NCBI GenBank assembly: GCA_040398805.1
Contig: JBBATK010000010.1
Location: 1 to 64,000, forward strand
Direction: 5' to 3'
DNA: 64,000 nucleotides
Source: JBBATK01 sp040398805
Lineage (GTDB): Bacteria > Bacteroidota > Ignavibacteria > Kapaibacteriales > NICIL-2
Shown here: positions 1 through 8,054 of the stretch, in pieces
How positions within the stretch are numbered: position 1 is the first letter of the stretch
Layout: each line of letters starts with the position of its first letter
The notes under the pieces: model-generated
What the model saw: the letters and a program-made list of their open reading frames with translations, nothing else
Database searches by the model: none
Told to the model about the DNA's origin: nothing
Translations under genes and position numbers: made by a program

Positions 1-30
1 AAAGGAAAAAAGAATCATCATCGCGCACAT

Positions 31-77
31 CCGTGGGTTTCACCCACGGCTATTGATGTTCAGCCCCTTCGGGGCTG
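31..77. repeat. Two adjacent palindromes of a dispersed-repeat type
   Basis: Two perfect inverted repeats sit 11 bases apart: CCGTGGG/CCCACGG (31-49, 5-base loop) and CAGCCCC/GGGGCTG (61-77, 3-base loop). The spacer reads like the constant part of short dispersed palindromic units that I recall from many environmental genomes (REP/RAYT-like elements). The structure is directly visible; membership of a genome-wide family is inference, since only one copy lies in this window. Confidence 0.55.
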
Positions 78-180
78 GATCGGTGTGCTGAGTTTCCAAA
101 CCGCCAGCTCCGCTTGCTTCTCGACTTCGCTCGAAGACCTCGCGGGAGGACAACCTCGCGGGGCGGGCGCTATTACTCAA

Positions 181-219
181 GCCCTCACCCCATCCCTCTC
201 CCAGGGGGAGAGGGGGGAC
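181..219. repeat. C/G-rich palindromic intergenic repeat
   Basis: CCCTCTCCC (194-202) pairs with GGGAGAGGG (206-214), preceded by CCTCACCCCAT. This resembles a widely dispersed intergenic palindrome seen in many unrelated genomes. It is not followed by a T-run in either direction, so it is not an ordinary intrinsic terminator. No gene is visible between position 1 and the tRNA; the region holds only these repeats and the tRNA terminator. Confidence 0.5.
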
Positions 220-242
220 GGTATGGAGATCGAGTGGAAAAC

Positions 243-279
243 AAAAAAAAAGCAGGGTCACGATTTCCGTGAACCTGCT
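243..279 (-). terminator. Rho-independent terminator of tRNA-Pro
   Basis: Read on the minus strand, a 12-bp stem with one mismatch (251-262 pairing with 268-279, 5-base loop) is followed by nine T residues (minus strand of 243-251). It lies about 70 bases downstream of the minus-strand tRNA-Pro and would end its transcript. Confidence 0.8.
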
Positions 280-350
280 TTCCTGCTTGCCGACGTCGAT
301 ACCGGGTTGCTCCAGACGAGGAGGAAGTTCCGGGACTTCTGCGGCTTCTG

Positions 351-424
351 TCGGAGTGGCGGGATTTGAACCCACGACCCCACCCACCCCAAGGGTGTGC
401 GCTACCGGGCTGCGCTACACTCCG
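351..424 (-). tRNA. tRNA-Pro (anticodon GGG)
   Basis: The minus strand folds as a complete 74-base cloverleaf. The acceptor stem is CGGAGTG/CACTCCG with discriminator A; a D arm with the AGCCCGGTA loop follows. The anticodon stem is CACCC/GGGTG with loop TTGGGGT, giving anticodon GGG, and the T arm contains GTGGG-TTCAAAT-CCCGC. The 3' CCA is not encoded. The C1-G72 pair and the T-loop are typical of bacterial proline tRNAs. It lies downstream of, and on the same strand as, the M20 peptidase gene and has its own terminator. Confidence 0.95.
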
Positions 425-497
425 AACGCCGCAAGTTAGGGCTTGGGGACCAGTCCCACAAATACCGACGATGAGGACTCGTGCCGTTGTCGAGACA

Positions 498-1877
498 TCA
501 CGACGTGTGCTCAGCGGCTAACTCGTTGTAAAACACCACCGATGCCCGCATGCCCGCGTGGAAATTCTCGAGGTCGAAATGCTCGTCGGGCGAGTGAGCG
601 TTCTCCGTGTGCAGACCGAATCCCATGAGTACCGTGGGCGCTCCGAGGATGGACTGGAACAAGAGGGTGATGGGAATGCTACCACCCTCGCGCATGTACA
701 CCGGAGGCGTCCCGAACACCTGTGTGAGCGCATTCTCTGCCGCTCGCATGGCCGCACCCGTGCGCGGAACGAGGACGGGATCGGCTCCGTGTAGATTTTC
801 CACCTCCACGGTCACACCTGCCGGGGCGATGCTCTTCACATACTCCGTGAACTTTCGCGCGATATCCTCCGTCCGTTGGTTGGCCACGAGGCGCATGGAG
901 ATCTTCGCCATGGCCTTCGACGGCAGGACCGTCTTGGCTCCTGTGCCGGTGAATCCGCCGATCATGCCGTTGACGTCGAGTGTCGGACGTGCGCCCAGGC
1001 ATTCACGGGGGGTGTAGCCGCTCTCACCCACGATGGCAGCGATATCCAAGTCCTTCCGGAAGCCGTCCTCGTCGAAGGCCACACGGGCCATCTCCGCGCG
1101 CTCCTCCACCGTCAGGTCGATGACGTCGTCATAGAATCCCGGTATCGTTATCCTCCCTTCCGCATCTTTCAAGCGGGCGATGATCATACCGAGGGCGTTC
1201 AGCGGATTCTGTACGGCACCGCCGAAGGATCCCGAATGCAGGTCGCGGTTCGGACCCGTCACACGCACTTCCATGTAGCACAAGCCGCGAAGCGAATACA
1301 CGATGGAGGGCATGCCCTTCCGCACCATGGAGGTATCACTGATCATGACGCTGTCGCAGGCAAGGAGTTCCTTATGCTCTTCGAGGAAGCTCTCCAGATT
1401 GATGCTTCCGATCTCCTCTTCGCCCTCGAAGATGATCTTCACGTTCACAGGCAACGCGGACGTCGTGGCCAGCAAGGATTGCAGCGCCTTCACATGAAGG
1501 AATATCTGCCCCTTGTCGTCCACCGCGCCTCGAGCGAACACCTTGCCATCGCGCACCGTGGGCTCGAACGGAGGATTCGTCCAAAGATTCAGCGGGTCCA
1601 CGGGTTGCACGTCGTAGTGACCGTACACGAGCACGGTCGGCTTCTCCGCTCCCGCGTGCAACCAGTCCGCATAGACGATCGGATGACCGGGTGTTTCGAA
1701 GACACTCACGTTCTCCATGCCGATCTCCGTCAGGTGAGCGCGCAACCACTCGGCGCAGCGCTGTACTTCCGGTGCATAGTCGGGCTCGGTGCTGATACTG
1801 GGAATACGCAACAGCTCTTGAAGTTCTTGAATGGACCGCTCCTTGTGAGCGTCGATGTAGGATAATGCGTCTGCCAT
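498..1877 (-). CDS. M20-family metallo-dipeptidase
   Basis: 459-aa cytosolic dipeptidase of the M20/M25/M40 family, close in layout to CNDP2-type nonspecific dipeptidases; expected to hydrolyse dipeptides with a two-metal centre. Visible ligands are H87 in GHYDVQPVD, bridging D120 in GAVDDKG, E154 and E155 in FEGEEEIGS, an Asp in the following SDTSM segment, and the C-terminal His in GLHTENAHSPDEHF. An inserted dimerisation (lid) domain lies between about residues 200 and 360 (RDLHSGSFGG at its start). Length matches the family and no signal peptide is seen. It starts 58 bases after the riboflavin synthase gene on the same strand, so the two are probably cotranscribed, with no obvious functional link. 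The exact substrate cannot be read from the sequence. Confidence 0.9.
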   Translation of the reverse strand: MADALSYIDAHKERSIQELQELLRIPSISTEPDYAPEVQRCAEWLRAHLTEIGMENVSVFETPGHPIVYADWLHAGAEKPTVLVYGHYDVQPVDPLNLWTNPPFEPTVRDGKVFARGAVDDKGQIFLHVKALQSLLATTSALPVNVKIIFEGEEEIGSINLESFLEEHKELLACDSVMISDTSMVRKGMPSIVYSLRGLCYMEVRVTGPNRDLHSGSFGGAVQNPLNALGMIIARLKDAEGRITIPGFYDDVIDLTVEERAEMARVAFDEDGFRKDLDIAAIVGESGYTPRECLGARPTLDVNGMIGGFTGTGAKTVLPSKAMAKISMRLVANQRTEDIARKFTEYVKSIAPAGVTVEVENLHGADPVLVPRTGAAMRAAENALTQVFGTPPVYMREGGSIPITLLFQSILGAPTVLMGFGLHTENAHSPDEHFDLENFHAGMRASVVFYNELAAEHTS

Positions 1878-1935
1878 AGGTAATTGGATATGAATGGATT
1901 CAGGGTCAAAAGAACATCGGTCATGGTTCGGCGTG

Positions 1936-2580
1936 CTACGACCGCACCACCGCTTGCCATGCCTCGATGGATCGGCGTACGTACTTGCCCACGATGTCGA
2001 ACTCCACGTTCACGTTGTCGCCCTCGTGGAGACGGTGCATGGTGGTCACATCCCAGGTATGCGGGATGATCGCGACCATGAAGTCCGGGAGATCGCCCTG
2101 GGACTCATCGCCGACCGCTCCGCCGCCCTCGTCCACTCGTGCAACCGTAAGACTGATGCCGTTGATGCAGATGCTCCCTGTGGGCACCACGAGGGAATGG
2201 AACTCGCGGGGAAACCGGAAACGCACTTCGTGGCTCAGTGAGAGCGGCGTGATGGAGCTGACGGTGGCCATGCAATCCACGTGACCTTGCACGATGTGAC
2301 CTCCCATGCGGGCCGTGGGGAGCATGGCGCGTTCCAGGTTCACCATATCGCCCGCCGAGCGCTCGCCGAGCGCGGTCTTCGAGAGCGTCTCCTCGACAGC
2401 CTGCAGGAGCACCAGTGCATTCGCCGTACTCACCACGGTAAGGCATACGCCATCCACCGCCAAGGAATCACCCACCGAGAGGTCCGCCGTGAACGGCGTA
2501 TCAAGGAAGAACTCCTTTCCGTTTCCGCGGGGTTCGATATGCTCGATGGTTCCCGTCGCTTCTATCAATCCTGTGAACAT
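1936..2580 (-). CDS. ribE: Riboflavin synthase, alpha subunit
   Basis: 214-aa enzyme that dismutates two 6,7-dimethyl-8-ribityllumazine molecules into riboflavin and the pyrimidinedione, the last step of riboflavin synthesis. The N-terminus MFTGLIEATGTI is the family signature and fixes the start at 2580; an in-frame extension upstream is low-complexity and unsupported. Two lumazine-binding repeats are visible: residues 1 to about 97, and a second beginning near GGHIVQGHVD. The C-terminal helix contains VGKYVRRSIEA. It is divergent from the AddB-like nuclease gene across about 200 bases and probably heads a transcript with the M20 peptidase. No other rib gene is in the window. Confidence 0.95.
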   Translation of the reverse strand: MFTGLIEATGTIEHIEPRGNGKEFFLDTPFTADLSVGDSLAVDGVCLTVVSTANALVLLQAVEETLSKTALGERSAGDMVNLERAMLPTARMGGHIVQGHVDCMATVSSITPLSLSHEVRFRFPREFHSLVVPTGSICINGISLTVARVDEGGGAVGDESQGDLPDFMVAIIPHTWDVTTMHRLHEGDNVNVEFDIVGKYVRRSIEAWQAVVRS

Positions 2581-2783
2581 GCGGTGCGCAGCAATGGTGC
2601 GGAGACTCGTGTGACAATGATGTGGGTCGGCGGCGCGGTCCGAAAGCGTATGACCGTCGTGTCGTATCTTACACCGGATTCGATACCGGTGCGGACACCG
2701 CCGGCGATCCCACCCTTCCACCGCTGCGAGCCGTTCGCCGCGGCACTCAAAAATCACGACAAACCCTCACACGGACAAACTTC

Positions 2784-5700
2784 ATGCGTGTATTGCTGAC
2801 GAACCCGCGGGCAGCATCGATGACCGACCTGCTCCGCCTTCATGCCGGCGAGTATCAATGCGCCGTCGGACCGCTCGCCGTTGCGCTTCTCGATCAAGGT
2901 CTGGCAGACCATGCACGGGTCGTCGTTCCCCACGTGCGGACGGCGCGCTCCGTTTCCGACTGCATGATGCGCGCGGTGTGCGCTCACACGCAGAAGCCGA
3001 GCCCGAGCTTCCACACCGACACCATGCAAACCTTCGTGCGGCATCTGCACACGCTCCTTGCCACGTCGGGCAGGCAACCGGTCACCACCGCTCTGCGCCA
3101 TCTCTTGCTGCGTTCCGCCATCACCGAGGCGAAAGGATTGACCTATTTCCGCACCGAAACCCGAGAGCCGACGGCTGCCGTCGTCGAGAGTATCGCCGAG
3201 AGCGTGCAGGATCTGATCCTGCGCGGATACTCGCTCGCCATGCTCGAGCGCCTCCGCACGTCCAACCGATTACCGCGGAACCGCACGTCGCTCGTCAGCG
3301 ATATCGCCTGCGTGCTTGACGCCTACGAACGGAGCCTGGGTGACCATCGCATCGACCTCCCCGGCATATATGAAGCCGTGAGCAAGGGCATGGGAAGCTG
3401 GCCGTCGGACAGCGAGCGATCCATCGTCCATCCCTTGCCATCGTGCGTGATCTTCGATCTCTTCTCCCGATTCTCCGAACCCGAAGAGATGATCATCAGG
3501 GGCGTATGTTCGTCGGATATCCCCACGGCCGTGTTCGTGACGGTGGATGCGACGAATCCCGAGCTTTTCGGCAGGACCTTCACGACCATCGACACGCTCG
3601 TCACCATGGGCTTTACGCGAACGGATTGCCAGGCGGCGGTGAAGGACGACGAGTCCTCACCGGTGCTGCATCCGGTACCTCACCTTGACGCTTCCCTGTT
3701 CGCGCGCACGGCCGCGGTCGCTCCCATGCGAACATCCCCGGCGACCGTGCAGATCCTCACCGCCCGCGATCGCACGGACGAGATATCGTCCATCGCCCGA
3801 TTCGTGAAGCACTGCATACGAACGAACGGCGTTCCCGCCGAGCGCATCGCCGTCGTCTCAGGTCACCCGAGAACCTACCTGCATCTGTTCGAGCAGGAGT
3901 TCGCCGACAGCGGAATTCCCGTTCACAGTTCGGGGTCGCACAGCCTTGCCACCTCGCCGGTCGTCAACGCTTTCTTTGTCGCCATGGACTGCGCGGAACG
4001 TCAGTATCTGCGGGCGGACGTGGAACGCGTGCTCGCGAATCCGTGGCTCGATGTCCACCCGAACAACGACCGGCTGGACGTGAAAGGTCTTCATCATGCA
4101 GCGCGGGAGCTCCGCTTGACCGGCGGAGCGGCCAACGGTGGCATAAACGGCTGGATCGATACCCTTCGCTCCGCGGAGAAGCGGGCGAAGGCGATGGAAG
4201 AACTTTCCGCCGACAGCGATGAGTCACCGACCTCGACCGCACCGACGTCGGCGATGTACACCAAGTCGATTCGGGATCTTGAACATCTGCGGGACATGCT
4301 CCCTGAACCTGACCACGTGCTCTCGCCGGAAAGATTTCGGCAGACGTGTGGAGCGTATTGGAGTTCGTTGGGCATCAAGAAGAGAATCGATGATTCGGTG
4401 CAAGCCCATGTCGCGGATGTCATCGCCAACGGCTCGACCACGTCCACGACAGTATCGCCCGAACGTATCGCCCGCGAGGCGATGTCGTTCATGGCACTCG
4501 TCGACGAACTTGTGGAGGCGGAAACCGCATGCAGCATCAACCGTCTTCCGCTGCGCACGCACCTGTCGCATCTGCGCGCCCTTGTCCACGAAACCTCCGT
4601 CCGCTCATCGGAGCGCACAGGGTCCGGTGTCTTCCTAGGCGGTCTCACCTCCATCGTGGGTATCCCCTTCGATGTCGTCGTCGTCGCCGGCATGGTCGAG
4701 GGCATGATCCCTGCCCCGGCTCCCGCGAGCGTTCTGGCCGACCTGTCGGCGGAATATGAGCAGGAGCATGAAGCCGCCGAGAGGTTGATCTTCCATGCGG
4801 TGCTTGCCGGCATCGTGGAGCGCCGTCAAGCGCGGATCCTGCTTTGCCATCCCGCCAAGAACGAGTCGGGAGAGGACTGCCTTCCATCGCTGTATCTCGA
4901 TGCCGTTCACCGTTCTCTCGCGCCCGAGGTCATCGATGCGGAGAAGGAACGCGCCGCGGCGCGGACGTCGCGTGAGAATATCTCGGGCGGTGACGGCGAT
5001 ACGACGGCGGACCATGCTTCAGACCATGCTTCAGACCAAACTTCTTCCTCCATCCTTCACCCATGGCTCTTCACGACGGTTTCGCGTCGTGAGGTCATGC
5101 AATCGGCAACGCTTCGGCAGGCGGCCGGGCAGGATCTGCAGGATCTGTTACGCGCGGAGCACCGGTCCACAGAGCACGCGCTGATGTCCATCGACCAGGT
5201 CGTCTCGGAGTATGCCGAACAACGGCGGAACACCGCGCCGCTCATTCTGACGAATGACACGTCCGCGTCGGAAGCGCAGACCATCGACGCAGCCACACCG
5301 CGGACCTATTCCATCACCGAGTTGGAATCCTACGCCGCCTGTCCGTTCCGCTATCATGCATCCAGACACCTGCGTTTGAACGAGCTGCCCGCCGACGATA
5401 TCGACGTGACCGCATCGGAGCGCGGGAACATCTTGCACCGCATCGCGTATGAGTTCTACAAGCATCTGCTCGCTGAACTGCCATCCGATGCCGATACCCC
5501 CTGCGGTGTACGACTGGATGCGAGCCGACGCCTTGACTATCTCGTGCTCCTTCGAGAGATCGGCACGAAGGTGCTTCACTCTCTGGCGTTCGATCATCCG
5601 TATTACGAGGTGTTGCAGAACGATCTTCAGGGTACCGGCGGCACCGATCCCGGTGTGCTGGAGACGTGGCTGGATGGCGAGTTGACCCGCTATCAAAAGA

Positions 5701-6368
5701 CATATTTCGAACCGTTCATGGTTGAAGTGGAGTTCGGCCGGCAAAGCGACGGACGCGGCGAGGAATTCACCATTGGCGACATATCGTTCCGCGGTCGCAT
5801 CGACCGTATCGATATCCGTCGCCTGGCAGACGGAACCGTCGATTTCCTCGTTGTCGATTACAAGAGCTCGGACGGCAAGAGCATCAAATCGAACAGCGAC
5901 ATCCTGACGAAGGGTGGTTCCTTCCAGGTGCCCGTGTATATCGAGGCGGCGCGAACGATCCTGCAGACGGCGTTTCCGACCATCACGTTCACGCCCAGAG
6001 GGGGTCTCTACGTGGCCTTCATGATGAAGGATGCAAAGAACCTCACGAGCGGCAGGAGTTGGTCGTACGTACTGTTGGAAAACGCGGAGCCGAAGGTGGA
6101 TGAAGAGTTGAACGCGAAGAACTCGTCACAGGTTTTGACAAGCAGATTCGCGGTGACCTCGACCGAAAAGGCGATCGCGGTGTCGATGGAAAAGGTGAAA
6201 GTCGTGCTGGAGAAAATGACGAGCGGACTTTTCCCCGTCCTCCCTGCGGACGCTGCGACATGCACCTACTGTCCGTTCGGTTCCGTCTGCGGAATCGAGG
6301 ACATCCGTCGGAGCAACCACGCCGGCGGATTGCCCGAGGAAATCGACGCAAGCGAGACCGAGGAATAG
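2784..6368 (+). CDS. AddB-like PD-(D/E)XK nuclease with Fe-S cysteines
   Basis: 1194-aa protein with the architecture of AddB, the second subunit of AddAB double-strand-break resection nucleases. The C-terminal nuclease domain shows GRIDRID (about residue 1004) and VVDYKSS (about 1021), the PD-(D/E)XK core. A single Cys in YAACPFRYH (about 851) plus CTYCPFGSVC near 1160 make the four-cysteine Fe-S staple that frames AddB nucleases. The N-terminal two-thirds is helicase-like (VVVAGMVEGMIPAP), but I see no Walker A motif, so it is probably not an active ATPase. The start is MRVLLTNPRAAS at 2784; the in-frame extension upstream lacks coding character. No addA neighbour follows; nuoJ begins 56 bases downstream. 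It could act with a distant AddA-like helicase. Confidence 0.75.
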   Translation: MRVLLTNPRAASMTDLLRLHAGEYQCAVGPLAVALLDQGLADHARVVVPHVRTARSVSDCMMRAVCAHTQKPSPSFHTDTMQTFVRHLHTLLATSGRQPVTTALRHLLLRSAITEAKGLTYFRTETREPTAAVVESIAESVQDLILRGYSLAMLERLRTSNRLPRNRTSLVSDIACVLDAYERSLGDHRIDLPGIYEAVSKGMGSWPSDSERSIVHPLPSCVIFDLFSRFSEPEEMIIRGVCSSDIPTAVFVTVDATNPELFGRTFTTIDTLVTMGFTRTDCQAAVKDDESSPVLHPVPHLDASLFARTAAVAPMRTSPATVQILTARDRTDEISSIARFVKHCIRTNGVPAERIAVVSGHPRTYLHLFEQEFADSGIPVHSSGSHSLATSPVVNAFFVAMDCAERQYLRADVERVLANPWLDVHPNNDRLDVKGLHHAARELRLTGGAANGGINGWIDTLRSAEKRAKAMEELSADSDESPTSTAPTSAMYTKSIRDLEHLRDMLPEPDHVLSPERFRQTCGAYWSSLGIKKRIDDSVQAHVADVIANGSTTSTTVSPERIAREAMSFMALVDELVEAETACSINRLPLRTHLSHLRALVHETSVRSSERTGSGVFLGGLTSIVGIPFDVVVVAGMVEGMIPAPAPASVLADLSAEYEQEHEAAERLIFHAVLAGIVERRQARILLCHPAKNESGEDCLPSLYLDAVHRSLAPEVIDAEKERAAARTSRENISGGDGDTTADHASDHASDQTSSSILHPWLFTTVSRREVMQSATLRQAAGQDLQDLLRAEHRSTEHALMSIDQVVSEYAEQRRNTAPLILTNDTSASEAQTIDAATPRTYSITELESYAACPFRYHASRHLRLNELPADDIDVTASERGNILHRIAYEFYKHLLAELPSDADTPCGVRLDASRRLDYLVLLREIGTKVLHSLAFDHPYYEVLQNDLQGTGGTDPGVLETWLDGELTRYQKTYFEPFMVEVEFGRQSDGRGEEFTIGDISFRGRIDRIDIRRLADGTVDFLVVDYKSSDGKSIKSNSDILTKGGSFQVPVYIEAARTILQTAFPTITFTPRGGLYVAFMMKDAKNLTSGRSWSYVLLENAEPKVDEELNAKNSSQVLTSRFAVTSTEKAIAVSMEKVKVVLEKMTSGLFPVLPADAATCTYCPFGSVCGIEDIRRSNHAGGLPEEIDASETEE

Positions 6369-6392
6369 ACCGGCGCAACCAGCCGTTTTTCC

Positions 6393-6400
6393 TATATTCG
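6393..6400 (+). promoter_or_regulatory. Bacteroidota-type -7 element before nuoJ
   Basis: TATATTCG lies 25 bases ahead of the nuoJ ATG. The 16 bases TTTTTCCTATATTCGC match the rimP promoter near the window end with one difference (TTTGC there). It fits the TAnnTTTG -7 consensus of Bacteroidota sigma factor; no clear TTG at -33. Confidence 0.5.
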
Positions 6401-6424
6401 CACGATTATTGACGAAGGGTAAAC

Positions 6425-6943
6425 ATGGAACTTTCTCAGCAGGCATGGTACTTCATCGTTCTCGCCATCGGAGCCATTGCGACGGCAGTAGGGACGATAA
6501 CGCGACGTAATCCCGTTTCGGCGGCGATGAACCTTGTTGCGCACTTCTTCATGCTTTCGGGTCTGTACCTGACCCTTCAAGCGCAGTTCGTCGCGGTGGT
6601 CCAGATCCTCGTCTACGCGGGAGCGATCATGGTCCTTGTCGTGTTCGTCATCATGCTCCTGAACATCGGCAAGGAAGAGCAAAGCAAAGACGGAACGTCG
6701 CTCGTGAAACTCGTCGGCGTAGCCATGGCTCTCACCTTCGCTCTCGTTGTCGGCAAGACGGTCTCCGCAGGCAACGCGATGCTGACCTCCGGATTATCTC
6801 CCGATGCCATCAAGCTGGGAACCACCGAGAACATCGGCACGGTGCTGTTCGGACAGTACCTCCTGCCCTTCGAGGTGATTTCCCTCCTTCTTCTGGCCGC
6901 ACTCGTCGGAGCCGTCATTCTCGCCAAGCGCAAGATCGAATAA
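6425..6943 (+). CDS. nuoJ: NADH-quinone oxidoreductase subunit J
   Basis: 172-aa integral membrane subunit of respiratory complex I. Five hydrophobic helices are visible; the core VVQILVYAGAIMVLVVFVIM (about residues 59-78) contains the conserved third helix involved in proton-channel coupling. The loop after RRNPVSAAMNL is typical of NuoJ. Length agrees with the family. It is followed 48 bases later by nuoK, as in canonical nuo operons, but the other nuo genes are not adjacent: an AddB-like nuclease lies upstream and ruvC on the opposite strand downstream. Transcription probably starts at the TATATTCG element just upstream. Confidence 0.95.
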   Translation: MELSQQAWYFIVLAIGAIATAVGTITRRNPVSAAMNLVAHFFMLSGLYLTLQAQFVAVVQILVYAGAIMVLVVFVIMLLNIGKEEQSKDGTSLVKLVGVAMALTFALVVGKTVSAGNAMLTSGLSPDAIKLGTTENIGTVLFGQYLLPFEVISLLLLAALVGAVILAKRKIE

Positions 6944-6991
6944 GCCAAGCCGCTCTCATCAACCAACGCAATCATCCACCAAGGTAGACGT

Positions 6992-7306
6992 ATGAATCTG
7001 AGCACTGTGACAATCGAGTGGTATCTGCTCCTCTCCGCCATCCTTTTCACCATCGGTGTCATCGGTGTGGCCACGCGTCGGAACGCCATCATCATCTTCA
7101 TGTCCATCGAGTTGATGCTCAACGCGGTCAATCTCTCGTTCGTCTCGTTCGCCCAATATCTCGGCGATACCTCGGGTCAGATCTTCGTCTTCTTCATCAT
7201 GGCGGTGGCCGCCGCGGAAGCGGCTGTGGGCCTTGCCATCGTCCTTGCGCTCTTCCGCAACAAGAAGACCGTCTATATCGATGAAGTGAACGTAATGAAG
7301 TGGTAA
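6992..7306 (+). CDS. nuoK: NADH-quinone oxidoreductase subunit K
   Basis: 104-aa complex I membrane subunit with three helices. Conserved acidic residues lie inside the membrane: Glu in the second helix (MSIELMLNAVNL) and Glu in the third (VAAAEAAVGLAIV); both take part in proton translocation. A start-proximal AAGGTAG is a reasonable ribosome-binding site. It is cotranscribed with nuoJ. The genes that normally follow (nuoL, nuoM, nuoN) are absent here; the next gene, ruvC, is convergent, and the 127 bases between show no convincing terminator hairpin. Confidence 0.95.
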   Translation: MNLSTVTIEWYLLLSAILFTIGVIGVATRRNAIIIFMSIELMLNAVNLSFVSFAQYLGDTSGQIFVFFIMAVAAAEAAVGLAIVLALFRNKKTVYIDEVNVMKW

Positions 7307-7433
7307 TCCGCTCATGACCGCGGTTCCGCGCCGCCCTCCGGACAGCACCGCCGACCACTTCTTGTGATCCTCATGCGCTTCGAGCGCGCCCGTAGGCACG
7401 GACCGACGCGTGGTTCCGGACTCCGCCCGCACA

Positions 7434-7985
7434 TCATTTCTTTTGAACCAGCCGCTCGGGATTGTCCTTGATGAACTGCGCCCACGACGATCCGCGGGCG
7501 GGCCGTTTGGCATCATGCCGCACTGCATGCGTGATGGCGACGGCGAGCGCATCGGTGGCATCGAAGAACTCCGGAGACTCCTTGATGGAGAGCATTTTCA
7601 TGACCATGAATTGCACTTGCTCCTTGCCGGCTCTGCCGCGACCGGTGACGCATTGTTTCACCTGCAATGCCGAGTATTCGACGACGGGTATGGAGTGCAG
7701 ACCGGGCACCATGAGGGCCACCCCGCGGGCATGACTGAGCTTAAGGAGCGATTGGACGTTCTTCGCATAGAACACCTGTTCGAAGGCGACGACATCCGGG
7801 GAGGTGCGGAGAAGCACCTGGGAGAGTCGTTCATAAATCAGGGCGAGGCGGCGCGACAGGTCTTCATGACCGCGCTTGGCCTCCACGACGCCGTATTCCA
7901 CAAGACGCAACTTCTTCCCCGGTGCCACGTCGATGACGCCGTAACCGCAGACGATGGAGCCGGGATCGATACCGAGAATGCGCAT
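7434..7985 (-). CDS. ruvC: Holliday junction resolvase RuvC
   Basis: 183-aa endonuclease that cleaves Holliday junctions with RuvAB during recombination repair. The four catalytic acids are in place: D7 (ILGIDPGS), E69 (AFEQVF), and D142 and D145 (FFDATDALAVA). The start is MRILGIDPG at 7985, set by the first catalytic motif; longer in-frame translation upstream runs antisense through the next gene and is not real. It is slightly longer than E. coli RuvC at the C-terminus (WAQFIKDNPERLVQKK). Divergent from the UPF0598-hotdog gene, with about 70 bases between. No ruvA or ruvB nearby. Confidence 0.96.
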   Translation of the reverse strand: MRILGIDPGSIVCGYGVIDVAPGKKLRLVEYGVVEAKRGHEDLSRRLALIYERLSQVLLRTSPDVVAFEQVFYAKNVQSLLKLSHARGVALMVPGLHSIPVVEYSALQVKQCVTGRGRAGKEQVQFMVMKMLSIKESPEFFDATDALAVAITHAVRHDAKRPARGSSWAQFIKDNPERLVQKK

Positions 7986-8022
7986 GGACCGGGACAGGAA
8001 CGGTGACAGTGAGGCAAAGCCG

Positions 8023-8030
8023 TAAATTGA
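8023..8030 (+). promoter_or_regulatory. Candidate -7 element for the UPF0598-hotdog gene
   Basis: TAAATTGA lies 25 bases before the preferred ATG at 8055, in the short divergent gap with ruvC. It matches TAnnTT but not the final TG, and no -33 TTG is evident, so it is tentative. Confidence 0.3.
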
Positions 8031-8054
8031 ACGGCGCAAAATACCGTGAAGCCC

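Noticed and set aside
1936..2757. Long N-terminal extension of riboflavin synthase
   Set aside because: The family signature MFTGLIEATG marks the true N-terminus; the extension has no conserved character.
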